Assembly: GCF_004015185.1 (NCBI RefSeq)
Contig: NZ_CP025746.1
Span: 2,497,776-2,561,775, forward strand
From: Clostridium manihotivorum
Lineage (GTDB): Bacteria; Bacillota; Clostridia; Clostridiales; Clostridiaceae
Direction of reading: 5' to 3'
Length of the DNA: 64,000 nucleotides
Positions within the stretch are counted from its first letter, which is position 1; each line of letters begins with the position of its first letter. The notes under the pieces are model-generated. The model was given only the letters and a program-made list of their open reading frames with translations, was not told the origin of the DNA and did no database searches. Below are positions 18,442-27,709 of this stretch, in pieces. The position numbers were made by a program, and so were the translations under genes.

Positions 18442-18720
18442 TTAATAAAATCCTTCTTTTGCAATTTGCTTTATATAGTTATATTGTTTTCGAATAAGTT
18501 TCTTAAATTCCGAATCTGATAGGTCATCGAACAAGCATATGCCTTCTTCATAAAGGCATTCATAAATCAATTCTGCATAATCATCATCTTCTTTGTGCAT
18601 TTTCTTGTATCTTTTTTCAAGTTCATATGGAAAATCAAGCGTATAAGCTATTTCATCAATTTTTTCGTTTAGAAAATCCTTGGTCATAGTCATCATGAAA
18701 TCTATATTAGGCTGACTCAC
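18442..18720 (-). CDS. Small accessory protein carried by the IS66 element
   Basis: 92 residues. GTG at 18720 is preceded by GGAGG with 9 bases of spacing, overlapping the end of tnpC. The frame is open further upstream but that part lies inside tnpC. The protein is acidic and helical (DFLNEKIDEIAYTLDF, then HKEDDDYAELIYECLYEEG) with no recognised domain. Small extra frames at this position occur in some IS66 elements, and their role is unknown. It is intact although tnpC is broken. Confidence 0.6.
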   Translation of the reverse strand: MSQPNIDFMMTMTKDFLNEKIDEIAYTLDFPYELEKRYKKMHKEDDDYAELIYECLYEEGICLFDDLSDSEFKKLIRKQYNYIKQIAKEGFY

Positions 18721-20323
18721 TAGTTTTTTCCTCCTTTGGAGTAGTTTCTGTTGTAGTTGCTTTGCATTGAACTTGTACTTTCTCCGCCCATGGTAAATAC
18801 TCTTCAAGTAAACATGGATTCGATGCAAAATTAATATTTGGTAACTGGCAAAAAATATAATGCAGATATTTATATGGATCTAAATTATTAGCTGCAGCTG
18901 TATTTATAATGCTAAATACAATTGCGGATGCTTCCGCCCCGGCTACCGAATCGGAAAACAATGAGTTTTTCCTTGTAATTGCTACAGGCTTTACAGCGAT
19001 TTCTGATAAATTATTAGATAGGGTATTCTTCCATCTAGCAAGAAGTTAGTAAAATATTTTTTGTGATTCAGTGTATAATTTAAAGCCTTTCTCAACATAT
19101 CTTGTGTTGTAAATGTTTTTTCTGCCCATGCAAAAAAGGCATCCAGTATAGGGACACTATAGATAAGTCTATTCTGTTTTCTTTCATCTGGAGATAGCTG
19201 TTTCCACTTTCTTTCTAGTTTAAAGAGTTTATCACAATAAGCCCTGCCGACCGCTCCGCCAGAGCTCGGAATCTCTTTTTTTCTAGAATCTAAAGGAATA
19301 GCTTCCAGATAGTATCTTCGTAGGTGACTAAAGCATAAGCATCTAGTAATTCCTTCAACCTTTTCATATCCAGCATATGCATCGGAGACATGATACCCTT
19401 TAAACTGCTCAAGAAATTTTTTTGCATGTTCACCTGAACGACTTCTGGTATATTGGTATAAAATTACCGGTAAGCTTTCGCAGTTGCCACTTCTATGTAT
19501 CCATATATATGAATTGCTAGATGCCTTCTTACCTTTCTCTTTGTTTACCTGCCAAGTAGTTTCATCACTCATAATAATACTGCACTTTAATAATTGTTCA
19601 TGCATCTTTTCATATAGAGGTTTTAGCCAATATTCAGTGCTTCGTATTATCCAGTTTGCCATCATATCTCTTTTAAGCTCTGCACCCATTCTTCTAAAGT
19701 CTTTTTCTTGGCGGTATAAAGGTACTGACATCATATACTTTTGATACATTATCCACGCTGTAATCGAAGGCGATGCTACGGAATGCGTAAGCACTGGAGC
19801 TGGCACAGGTGCACAATATATAGAATCATATGGATTAACGTCATTTTTCCACATTCAGTACATTTATAAACGTATTGAACATAGTCTTTGATTATAAGCT
19901 TTGCTGGAATATATTCCATTTCGGATCTTACTTTTTCTTACCAATAACTTTAAGATAACTTCCGCATATTTTGCACACTGCTTCTTCTTCATTAATAACG
20001 CATTCAACTATTTCATGTGGTAATGATTTAATCAATTTTTCTCTGTCGCCTTTTTTTTCTCACAGGTCGTTTATGTTCTTTTTATATTAATAACTTTGGC
20101 CTCATCTATAATAGGATCAATTATTTCATCCAGAAAAGAATATTGTCCTTCTATTTGAGGAGTTTTTTCACTTGATGCTCCAAAACGTTGTTTTGATGCA
20201 TGTAAAACTGCTTGAGTGAGAAGTTCAACATCATGCTCTAGCATAGTTACCTTTTCCTGCAAACTTTCTATTTTCATTTTCAAGTTCTTTAATTCGTAAC
20301 TCTTTGCTATCTAAAAACTGCAT
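18707..20323 (-). pseudogene. tnpC: IS66 TnpC transposase with several frameshifts
   Basis: Start ATG at 20323 behind AAAGGAG. Recognisable in order: MQFLDSKELRIKELENEN, a coiled coil and SKQRFGASSEKT; a zinc-binding segment with CKICG and CTECGK; the DDE core with IMSDETTWQV, YAGYEKV and CFSHLRRYY; and the IS66 C-terminal segment with IINTAAANNLDPYKYL and EYLPW. Frame is lost near 20265, 20085, 19935 and 19023, each by a small indel. An intact TnpC would be about 530 residues. Confidence 0.88.
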
Positions 20324-20403
20324 GATTCAAGGCTCCTTTCTGGTTAATTAACTACTTATATTATACCAGAAAAACGGCTATTTTACTAGCTTTTTAGCCA
20401 TTT

Positions 20404-20775
20404 TTAGAAAATCATTCCTGCAGTATCAATACTTTCTCGATGTGCTTTTTTTTGATCAATTTGTAAACCATCTAGAAGCCATTCCATTTGTCGTTTTGTT
20501 ATATCACGTACTTCTCCTTCTGTTTTAGGCCATTGAAATTTCATGTCATCACAAAGAAACTTTGTAACCAATATAAAGCCGTTTTTATCCCATCGAAGTG
20601 CCCTAAGACAGCTATGTCTTTTATTGCAAAATAAGAAAACACTTGTGCCAGAGTAAGGATTAAGATTAAATTTTAATGAAACCAATGCGGCAAGTCCGTT
20701 TTGTTGCTTGCGGAAGTCGGTGGCACCGAGTGCAAGATAGATGTGCTCCGCCCCATCGGCTATATGATTCATCAT
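20404..20775 (-). CDS. tnpB: IS66 TnpB (IS66 Orf2-like)
   Basis: 123 residues with the family signature YLALGATDFRKQQNGLAALV and FLFCNKRHSCLRALRWDKNG. It is the standard second gene of IS66 elements. Its ATG overlaps the stop of tnpA, so the pair is translationally coupled. It is intact, and its exact role in transposition is not settled. Confidence 0.92.
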   Translation of the reverse strand: MMNHIADGAEHIYLALGATDFRKQQNGLAALVSLKFNLNPYSGTSVFLFCNKRHSCLRALRWDKNGFILVTKFLCDDMKFQWPKTEGEVRDITKRQMEWLLDGLQIDQKKAHRESIDTAGMIF

Positions 20776-21107
20776 AAGTCTTGCAGAACCTTCATCAGTC
20801 CTGCTAAAGAATCTTGATTAAAGTTACTAGGAACAGTAACTTGTATATTTTTATAAAGTATCTGAAAATCATCAGATTTACTTGGGTTTGAATTTGTATT
20901 ATCAGGTTTTGAAAGAATTGTTGTAACTTCAGTAAAGGTCGTCTCTTCAACAGGTTTTTCATTTCTCTTTATCAATAGGTGATTCCAGTAATTGTACTTA
21001 TGTCTACTGATTCCATTCTTTTCGCACCACTCTTTGATTGTTAGACCGCTTTTATTTTTTTCATTTATTCTCTGCTCCCAGAGAGTATAATTTTCATTCT
21101 TAGATAT
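20772..21107 (-). CDS. tnpA: IS66 TnpA (HTH protein), possible altered start
   Basis: About 111 residues. The N-terminal part reads SKNENYTLWEQRINEKN, then IKEWCEKNGISRHKYNYW, a helix-turn-helix typical of IS66 TnpA. The codon at the expected start (21105-21107), placed after a GGAGG site, is ATA rather than ATG. Initiation may therefore be weak, or may use the TTG at 20975, which gives a 67-residue product lacking the HTH. Confidence 0.72.
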   Translation of the reverse strand: MSKNENYTLWEQRINEKNKSGLTIKEWCEKNGISRHKYNYWNHLLIKRNEKPVEETTFTEVTTILSKPDNTNSNPSKSDDFQILYKNIQVTVPSNFNQDSLAGLMKVLQDL

Positions 21108-21238
21108 AATATTAAAACCTCCAATCTGATTGCTTTAATAAAGCATATCAAATTAGAGGTCTATTTACATGACGGTATTTGTTCCATCGCTTACATATGA
21201 AAAACAATGATCTAATGTTGTGGCCTTAAAATAAACTG

Positions 21239-21276
21239 AAAAACCTCATTTACTTATGATACGGTGAACCGTATCT
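21239..21276. repeat. Family-2 repeat, copy D
   Basis: AAACCTCATTTACTTATG followed by the perfect core ATACGGT-GA-ACCGTAT. It lies upstream of the intact Rpn gene. Confidence 0.65.
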
Positions 21277-21454
21277 GTGGAGAACCAAAATTAGTAGAAA
21301 AAATAGTTAGGCTTATAAGGTTTTGTAAGAACAGTTGAATTCGTATAGTGGTTCAGATTTCAAGTTTTAATTAAATAAATTTTAGTTTAATGTTATAATA
21401 AAATTAATACAAGATAATAATGTGACTAAAGATAAAAAAATGAGGTAAATATAG

Positions 21455-22282
21455 ATGAGGAAAGTAAAACCATTGAATGACTTTATCTTCAAGAAGATTT
21501 TTGGAGAGAAAGGAAATGAGGATATTTTAATAGCATTTATAAATGCAGTATTAAAGAGGACTAAAAAAGAGCAAATAGTAGAAGTTGAAATTATAGATAA
21601 TAAGCAATTAACGAAGGAATTAATTTTAGATAAGACAGGGATTATTGATGTTAGAGCAAAAACTTCTAAGGGAGAAAATATAGACATAGAAGTACAGCTT
21701 ACAGACCAAGGAAACATGGATAAGAGGACATTATTTTATTGGGGGAAGATGTATCTTGAAAATATAAAGCAGGGCCAAGATTACACTACTTTAGAAAAGG
21801 TAATCACAATTAATATCTTAGATTTTGAATTTTTAGGAACAGAGAGTTATCAATCTTCATTTCATCTATGGGAGGATATAGAAAAGGACTATATGTTAAC
21901 AGATGTTGTTGAGATTCACTTTTTAGAGTTACCGAAGTTTAGAAATAAAAAAGGTAAAAATTATAGAGAAAATGCGATAGAAAGATGGCTTATGTTTTTA
22001 GAAAAAGATATATCTGAAACTACATTAAAGGAGTTGATGAGTTTGGATACAGCAATAGAAAAAGCTGAACAAAAAATCGAATACCTAAGTAGTGATGAAG
22101 AAACAATGAGGATTTATTACGAGAGAGAAAGATCATTACATGAAAGAGCAAATATGATTAGTTCAGCAGAAGAAAGAAAAGCAATAGAGATAGCTAAAAA
22201 CTTGATAAATATGAAAATTCCAGTGAATCAAATAATTTTAGCAACAGGACTAACTGAGGAAGAAATTAATAGAATAAAGTAA
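21455..22282 (+). CDS. Rpn-family recombination-promoting nuclease / PD-(D/E)XK transposase-like protein
   Basis: 275 residues, complete. N-terminal KPLNDFIFKKIFGEKGNEDIL is the hallmark of this group. The PD-(D/E)XK core is GIIDVRAKT (Asp) followed by IDIEVQL (E-x-Q). The C-terminal third is charged and helical. Family members are DNA nucleases linked to RecA-independent recombination and, in some cases, phage defence. A decayed paralogue is at 1030-1421. Family-2 repeats flank the gene on both sides (copies D and E). Confidence 0.88.
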   Translation: MRKVKPLNDFIFKKIFGEKGNEDILIAFINAVLKRTKKEQIVEVEIIDNKQLTKELILDKTGIIDVRAKTSKGENIDIEVQLTDQGNMDKRTLFYWGKMYLENIKQGQDYTTLEKVITINILDFEFLGTESYQSSFHLWEDIEKDYMLTDVVEIHFLELPKFRNKKGKNYRENAIERWLMFLEKDISETTLKELMSLDTAIEKAEQKIEYLSSDEETMRIYYERERSLHERANMISSAEERKAIEIAKNLINMKIPVNQIILATGLTEEEINRIK

Positions 22283-22296
22283 TTTGATTTTTATAT

Positions 22297-22362
22297 AGGA
22301 TAGACTTTGGGTTAACTGTTTTCTAGAAAACAGTTAACTTGAAGCTATCTTATTTTTTTATA
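22297..22362 (+). terminator. Large terminator hairpin of the Rpn gene
   Basis: Outer arms GATAGACTT/AAGCTATC enclose a perfect 28-bp palindrome at 22311-22338 (GTTAACTGTTTTCT and its reverse complement), followed by a T-run. The terminator after the Rpn remnant at 1.42 kb lacks the inner palindrome. Confidence 0.7.
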
Positions 22363-22421
22363 AAAATATAATGAAAACTTGAATTTGAAATAATACTGAT
22401 TATGATGTATATGGGGAAGTC

Positions 22422-22475
22422 TAAACCTTTTTACTTAAGGTGTGGTGAACCGTACCATAAGTAAATGAGGTTTTA
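22422..22475. repeat. Family-2 repeat, copy E
   Basis: AAACCTTTTTACTTAAGG on the left, GTGGTGAACCGTACCATAAG in the centre, and TAAATGAGGTTTT on the right. It is the most complete copy of the palindrome. Confidence 0.7.
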
Positions 22476-22484
22476 GAAGTGTTG

Positions 22485-22513
22485 AAGGACTTACTGGTTA
22501 TCAGTAAGTCCTT
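22485..22513. terminator. Hairpin between convergent genes
   Basis: AAGGACTTACTG and CAGTAAGTCCTT arms with a 5-base loop, between the Rpn gene and the ceramidase-like gene on the opposite strand. Confidence 0.6.
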
Positions 22514-22582
22514 GATATTGTTATTAGACAGTTGTGACACATTATGAATAATGCGAAATAACTCAACTGCATCTTATGTTTA

Positions 22583-23827
22583 TTAGCGGAGGCTAATCTC
22601 CAACCAGGTATTAGTTACTAATTCAATAATATTCTCTGATGCATTTTCTCTAAATGGCATTACATGACCATGGAATGGGAAAAATGTTAAATAACTATAA
22701 AGTATTTCATAACCACCTTTTTGCCATTCTTCTTTAGTGGGTAAATAACCTGTGCAACCATTTGTATATCCATTTAGGAATAACAACGGATTGTGCGTTC
22801 TTACAGCAGCATCAAGTGAGATTTCGCAGAAAATTTCTTCTGGTACACCGCATAAACAACCATCATTTATTTTAAGAAACTGTACTTCGCTTTGTTGTAA
22901 TTGCTCTTTTACATTCGTGTTTCTCAGCCTTTCACATTCTGAAAGCCAGTTTGAAGCATCCATTCCTGAATCTATGGAAATTTTTAAGGCTTCTGTCTCA
23001 GTAGGCACATCAGAATAGTGTTTAACTTCCTTTGATAACATCTGAATATCCACTATATCTTGTATATCAAAGTATAGTTCAGTCACAGAATTTTTCAGTA
23101 TATCAACTATTCTGTTTATATCTGAAATATTGCCTCCATGCATTTTATCTACTCCAGTTGGCTTGATGTTTCCGGCAGCTCCTTGAATCAACATAACCGG
23201 ACAAGAAAAGTAGTTCTCCAATACTTGGCGTGCTTCACCAAAGAAATCACTTGAGATCAATTGATTGTCACCCATCAGAACATTTGCATGAGCAGTAATT
23301 CGTAAAATAACTACCATAGGATTCCCATTTTTTGAATCTACTAATTTTAATGCTCCCAACCTGTTATCAACTATAGTACAACCGTCTCGGCGATTATCCC
23401 CGATATTTGTAGTTGTAAGCGACCAACCACCTTTGCATGGAATAAGTGTTGTCTTTGCATTTTCAACACATTGTATTATTTGATCACACATAAAATGAAA
23501 ATATCTTTCTCCATTCAATGCGCTCGAATCTGGACAAGGGGCAGCATGGGTGTGAGAAAAATTAAGCATTATATGTGAATTTTTAGTATTAAGTTGGCTT
23601 GCTACTTTGGTACGCAAAGTATTCGCAAGTCGAGTAGTCAGTCCTAAATTATCAATAGCAATAAGGCAAAAAAAGTTATTATCATTTTCAAATAATAATA
23701 TTTGAGCAAATAATTTATCAAGAATTCCTTGTGATTTGCAACTATTACCACCTATCAGTTCAACTTGAAAATTAGGAGTAATATCAACTTGAAAAAACGA
23801 TGCTTTATATATTTTTTTATTTTTCAT
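22583..23827 (-). CDS. Neutral/alkaline ceramidase-like hydrolase
   Basis: 414 residues, with GAAGGAGAAAG upstream of the ATG at 23827. The layout matches the N-terminal catalytic domain of neutral ceramidase-like proteins: VDITPNF near the start, NFSHTHAAP (metal-binding histidines), ITAHANVL (a further His), and IQGAAGNIKP (catalytic serine region occupied by AAGN). No signal peptide is seen, so it is probably cytoplasmic. The substrate is uncertain and need not be ceramide. It is transcribed away from the esterase at 24288, with 460 bases of control region between them. Confidence 0.75.
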   Translation of the reverse strand: MKNKKIYKASFFQVDITPNFQVELIGGNSCKSQGILDKLFAQILLFENDNNFFCLIAIDNLGLTTRLANTLRTKVASQLNTKNSHIMLNFSHTHAAPCPDSSALNGERYFHFMCDQIIQCVENAKTTLIPCKGGWSLTTTNIGDNRRDGCTIVDNRLGALKLVDSKNGNPMVVILRITAHANVLMGDNQLISSDFFGEARQVLENYFSCPVMLIQGAAGNIKPTGVDKMHGGNISDINRIVDILKNSVTELYFDIQDIVDIQMLSKEVKHYSDVPTETEALKISIDSGMDASNWLSECERLRNTNVKEQLQQSEVQFLKINDGCLCGVPEEIFCEISLDAAVRTHNPLLFLNGYTNGCTGYLPTKEEWQKGGYEILYSYLTFFPFHGHVMPFRENASENIIELVTNTWLEISLR

Positions 23828-24191
23828 AGACTTTCTCCTTCATAACTTATTTTTATTTATAAAAGACAAAGTCTTTATAGGCATGAAATTTACTTCATAC
23901 AAGCTTCAGCCTAAAAAGACATTGTATGAAGCATAAACAATCATTAGTTTCACTGTACCACCTCTTACGAAAATATGAATTTTACACTTCTCATGTAGCT
24001 ACAGTTGTGTCATTTTATTTTACCGTACTAAATTGATATAACAAGCCAATTATAGCATAATATGTAAATGCCATAAAGATGTTAATAGGATCAATATAAT
24101 ATGTAAATATATATTATTACTATGAAATAAGGCTATTACTTTTGATGTAAAACCTAATTTATAAGGATACATACTTCTATGAGAAGTGTAC

Positions 24192-24248
24192 TTGACAAGT
24201 AGTCTAATTAGACTATAATAATTAGGTATGAACAGTCTAATTAGACTA
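24192..24248 (+). promoter_or_regulatory. Promoter with twin palindromic operators before the SGNH esterase gene
   Basis: TTGACA (24192-24197), a 16-base spacer and TATAAT (24214-24219). The perfect palindrome TAGTCTAATTAGACTA fills the spacer (24200-24215), and the same AGTCTAATTAGACT recurs at 24234-24247, just downstream of the -10. The centre-to-centre distance is about 33 bp, or three helical turns. A dimeric repressor is implied but not identified. The rest of 23828-24287 shows no gene. Confidence 0.85.
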
Positions 24249-24287
24249 TTGATGAGTTATATTAGTTTTACATAAACAAAAGAAAGG

Positions 24288-25145
24288 ATGAAAAAATTGA
24301 TTAAATCAGTTTTAATGTTAGGGCAGTCCAATATGGCAGGAAGAGGTTTTATTAATGAAGTACCTCCAATTTATAATGAAAGAATACAAATGTTGCGTAA
24401 CGGTAGATGGCAAATGATGACTGAACCAATTAATTATGATAGACCTGTTTCAGGAATAAGTTTAGCCGCTTCATTTTCAGAGGCATGGTGCTGTAAGAAT
24501 CAAGATGATATTATTGGTTTAATTCCTTGTGCAGAAGGGGGAAGCACAATAGATGAGTGGGCCGTAGATAAAGCACTTTTTAGACATGCTATAAATGAAG
24601 CTAAATTCGCTATGCAAAGCAGTGAATTAGTTGGAATTTTGTGGCATCAAGGAGAAAGTGACAGTTATAATGGAAACTATAAAGTTTACTATGAAAAATT
24701 ACTTTTAATAGTTGAAGCGCTTAGAAAAGAATTAAATGCTCCAAATATTCCGGTTATTATTGGTGAATTACCGGATTTTTTAGGAAAAGAAGGCTTCGGA
24801 AAAAGTTGTACTGAATATACTCTTATAAATCAAGAGTTAGAAAAGTTTGCAATTGAACAAGACAATTGTTATTTTGTCACTGCAGCAGGTTTAACTTCTA
24901 ATCCTGATGGCATTCATATTAATGCGATTTCTCAAAGAAAATTTGGATTAAGATATTTTGAAGCTTTTTCTAATAAAAAGCATATATTAGAGCCATTGAT
25001 AAATGAAAGTGATTTAGTAAATTCAATTTGTTCAAGAGTACATACTAAGACTGAGAAAATATATATAAAAAGTATGGACTTTGCGTTAGGGAAAATAACA
25101 TATGATGAATTCTTAGCACAAGTTACTAAACTTAATAATGACTAA
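24288..25145 (+). CDS. SGNH / sialate O-acetylesterase-like carbohydrate esterase
   Basis: 285 residues. Motifs: LMLGQSNMAGRG (nucleophile Ser14), GLIPCAEGGSTIDEW (block with Gly), ILWHQGESDS, and NPDGIHIN (Asp and His of the triad). The protein lacks a signal peptide. It should remove acetyl groups from a sugar or similar ester inside the cell. The TTG at 24297 is better spaced from the AAAGGA site than the ATG at 24288, so the true N-terminus may be three residues shorter. It is controlled by the twin-operator promoter upstream. Confidence 0.82.
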   Translation: MKKLIKSVLMLGQSNMAGRGFINEVPPIYNERIQMLRNGRWQMMTEPINYDRPVSGISLAASFSEAWCCKNQDDIIGLIPCAEGGSTIDEWAVDKALFRHAINEAKFAMQSSELVGILWHQGESDSYNGNYKVYYEKLLLIVEALRKELNAPNIPVIIGELPDFLGKEGFGKSCTEYTLINQELEKFAIEQDNCYFVTAAGLTSNPDGIHINAISQRKFGLRYFEAFSNKKHILEPLINESDLVNSICSRVHTKTEKIYIKSMDFALGKITYDEFLAQVTKLNND

Positions 25146-25221
25146 TGATATAATTAAAAAATATTATAGTACAAATTTAAAAATATAAAGGAGATCACTT
25201 TTGTTTAATCATTAAGTAATA

Positions 25222-26610
25222 TTTCCATTGACTTTTTAAAAAAGGTCTTATTCGATAGTCAGGAATATAATTCCAGTAAAAACATACGTAGGCTCAGAAT
25301 TTTTCAATGTAAATTTTAAAAAAAACTATATTTTAGTTTCATATTTAGGAGCTATTAAAAATATCAGACCATTTAAATTTGCTTGCTTCGTAAATTTCAA
25401 AGAAATTATTTTTTATAGCTCTCTTAATATTAATTAGTGAAATTTTTATTTCAACTAATTTCTCTATAATCTTAAATATAGCAAAAGTCATAATTCCAGT
25501 AATTATCTGAATCATTATTGCATTAAGTGAGCGACCTATAAAGGTTTTAAATTTTAGATTTTGCTTTATCCACTTGAAGAAAATTTCTATTTCCCAGCGT
25601 TTTTTATAAAGCCAGGCTATTTCTTCACTAAAGAGTTCATCAATGTTTGTTATGAATGTTAACTCTTTACCAGTTTTGTCTAAGATTTTTATAAGGCGAT
25701 AAGTCTCTTTGGTCTGATAAGTGTATAGAGATCCTAACTTTACTACCTTGTCGCATAATATTTGAGTTCCTAAATCCAAAAGTCTGTTATCACTACGGCT
25801 TATCCTTAAGTCTTTGACTTCAGTTACTACTGCATTATCCTTTAATCTAGTTACAAAGTATTTTTCATCTCTTGTATATTGGTCAAATTTTTATAATCAC
25901 TATATGCTTTGTCAAATACATAGATACAGTGCTTCGTATCCATCAAGGAATCCATTGTAGTCTTGTCGTGTTCGACAGCATTTGTTACAACAAATGCATC
26001 CGGAAGCCCATTATTTAAATCAAACCTTGTATGAATTTTTACACCTGCTTTAGTAGATCTAAATAGTGCCCAGTGATAAAGATTTAAACTCATGCTTATG
26101 GTGGTTGAATCTATTAGCTTGACAGGTCCGAAACGTTTTAACGATTCGTTTACTGAGCCTATATTTACAGCTTTATTAATAAGTTCAGTTAAAATTGGTA
26201 AAAACACTTCAAAATTTCTTTTGTTATTGTGATGTGATAAGGTACCCAAACTAACACTTACGATGATTGTTTTCAATTTCTTAGACATACAAATACCAGA
26301 ACTTAGATCCCTTAAATTATCTTTTTGGAGTATATGATAGTAAATCATTGATTTTAAATGTTCTTTTTGTGAAAAACTTAGAAACTTTATTGTCAGTATT
26401 TAGTTTAAATACTGAATATTTCAGTGTATCCCAATTGATAAACTCTATAATTTTATCGAATAATTTGATATAATCAACCACGTAGCCAGTAACCTCCTTT
26501 GGGTTTATTGTTTTTTGGTGATTACATTAAATCAAAGGTTACTGGCTATTTCACGTCTAAATTTATGGTAATTAGACAACTTATAACCATATTAAAATTG
26601 TCAATGGAAA
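25222..26610 (-). mobile_element. IS4-like element, decayed
   Basis: Terminal TTTCCATTGAC (25222-25232) and GTCAATGGAAA (about 26600-26610) form inverted ends. A large inner inverted repeat, GCCAGTAACCT and AGGTTACTGGC, lies at about 26484-26550 near the transposase start. No target duplication was recognised. Confidence 0.6.
25345..26481 (-). pseudogene. IS4-family DDE transposase, frameshifted
   Basis: The likely start is GTG at 26481 behind GGAGG (VVDYIKLFDKIIEFINWDTL). Frame is lost near 26345 and again near 25850-25780. The middle piece carries KLIDSTTISM (first Asp) and AFVVTNAVEHD. The last piece has WLYKKRWEIEIFFKWIKQNL, the Y-(2)-R-(3)-E-(6)-K signature of IS4 transposases. The three pieces together span a normal length of about 375 residues. 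Confidence 0.8.
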
Positions 26611-26629
26611 GTTTAATCAAAGATTAAAC
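26611..26629. promoter_or_regulatory. Palindrome in front of the PadR gene
   Basis: GTTTAATC-AAA-GATTAAAC, perfect 8-bp arms, immediately before the ribosome binding site of the PadR-like gene. It is a plausible autoregulatory operator. It abuts the end of the IS4-like element. Confidence 0.55.
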
Positions 26630-26651
26630 GGTAGTGAAAGGAGATAATATT

Positions 26652-27161
26652 TTGATACCATTATTAATTTTAGGTTTAATAAAACAAAATCCAGGTTCAT
26701 ATGGATATCAATTACTATCATTAATGGAAGAGAGACATTACAAATACATAGTTAATTTTACTAAAGGGTCTTTTTATTATAATCTTCAAACATTAGAAGA
26801 AAAAAAATATATTAAAAGAGTTGATAATTCAGAAAATGTTAGAGAAACTCAAAATTATATTATAACTGAACTAGGGAATAAAGAGTTTGAAAAGTTAATA
26901 TATAAGTATGGCTCTAAAACTGAGTATATAAACTTACCTTTTTATGGAGCAATGTTATTTTCTGATGAATATAAAAAAGAGGACTTAGAAAAAATAATAG
27001 AAATTCAAATAGAGCAAACTAAGGAAAGAATTTTTTTATTAGAAGAATCTATTAAAAATGATAAGAATATTGAGATGTATTTTAAAAAGATGATGGAAAA
27101 TTCACTTTCTCATCATTTAGTGAATCTTAAATGGTTTGAAGATTTATTAAACAATTTATAA
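26652..27161 (+). CDS. PadR-family transcriptional regulator
   Basis: About 170 residues. The TTG at 26652 has AAAGGAG 8 bases upstream. A GTG at 26634 overlaps that site and is less likely. The winged-helix PadR domain reads LILGLIKQNPGSYGYQLLSL, then GSFYYNLQTLEEKKYIKRVD. The C-terminal part is a helical dimerisation region (LEKIIEIQIEQTKERIFLLE). No structural gene follows directly, so the target is unknown. The palindrome at 26611-26629 may be its own operator. Confidence 0.85.
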   Translation: MIPLLILGLIKQNPGSYGYQLLSLMEERHYKYIVNFTKGSFYYNLQTLEEKKYIKRVDNSENVRETQNYIITELGNKEFEKLIYKYGSKTEYINLPFYGAMLFSDEYKKEDLEKIIEIQIEQTKERIFLLEESIKNDKNIEMYFKKMMENSLSHHLVNLKWFEDLLNNL

Positions 27162-27229
27162 AAAGTTTTGTATGAAAAAGTGATAAGAAAACAAAATAGA
27201 TTAAAATATAGATATATATTATAGTTAAG

Positions 27230-27268
27230 AAACTTCTATGTGTAATTAGATTGCACATAGAAGTTTTT
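27230..27268 (+). terminator. Terminator of the PadR gene
   Basis: AAACTTCTATGTGTAA and TTGCACATAGAAGTTTTT arms with a short loop and a T-run. Confidence 0.8.
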
Positions 27269-27291
27269 ATATTTAGATTGAAGTCATCCTT

Positions 27292-27435
27292 CTTATTTGA
27301 AGGTTTTATCCAAGTAAATATTGTTGATTTAGATAGTCCATGCTTTCTTGATACTAATGAAACATTTCCTACTTCTTGAACTTCTCTTAATATTTCTTCT
27401 TTTAGATTTCTTGTATAATTTCTGTTTTTAATAAC
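27292..27435 (-). pseudogene. Fragment of a transposase HTH subunit
   Basis: The minus strand reads NYTRNLKEEILREVQEVGNV then SLVSRKHGLSKSTIFTWIKP, a helix-turn-helix of the IS3 OrfA / HTH_Tnp type. It is about 48 codons with no proper start or catalytic partner, so it is a remnant. The rest of 27162-27622 shows no gene. Confidence 0.6.
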
Positions 27436-27622
27436 TTACATCCAACCACTGCTTACATTAATAATAAATACATATGTGATTGTCCAAATTAATTTAGGGG
27501 CTTATGGAGAAAGTGTGAAAGCAAGCCGGTAGTTTTACTGGAAAACTGATTTTGTACCTTTATAAAGGGATGAATAAATATAAAAAATATGTTTCTCTGG
27601 ATCATAAAATAATAAATTCATG

Positions 27623-27679
27623 TTGCATATTTGATTTTCCAGTGCTATACTCTCTACATAAGGTACTGAGGTACCTTAT
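27623..27679 (+). promoter_or_regulatory. Promoter and TetR-type operator of the ABC exporter operon
   Basis: TTGCAT (27623-27628), a 17-base spacer, TATACT (27646-27651). It is followed by a palindrome, ATAAGGTAC-TGAG-GTACCTTAT (27658-27679), at the likely transcription start. The TetR gene at 29340 closes the operon and is the natural candidate to bind it. Confidence 0.82.
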
Positions 27680-27709
27680 ACGAAAAGCGTGAGAGTGAGG
27701 TGGGTACCT

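Larger units (their letters stand above)
18376..21194 (-). mobile_element. IS66-family element
   Basis: About 2.8 kb. Ends GTAAGCGATGGAACA (left) and TGTTCCATCGCTTAC (right) are inverted repeats of the IS66 type. The direct repeat ATATGAAAA flanks it on both sides (18367-18375 and 21195-21203). All genes are on the minus strand in the usual order tnpA, tnpB, tnpC, plus a small extra gene. The clean target duplication indicates a fairly recent arrival, although tnpC is already broken. Confidence 0.93.
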
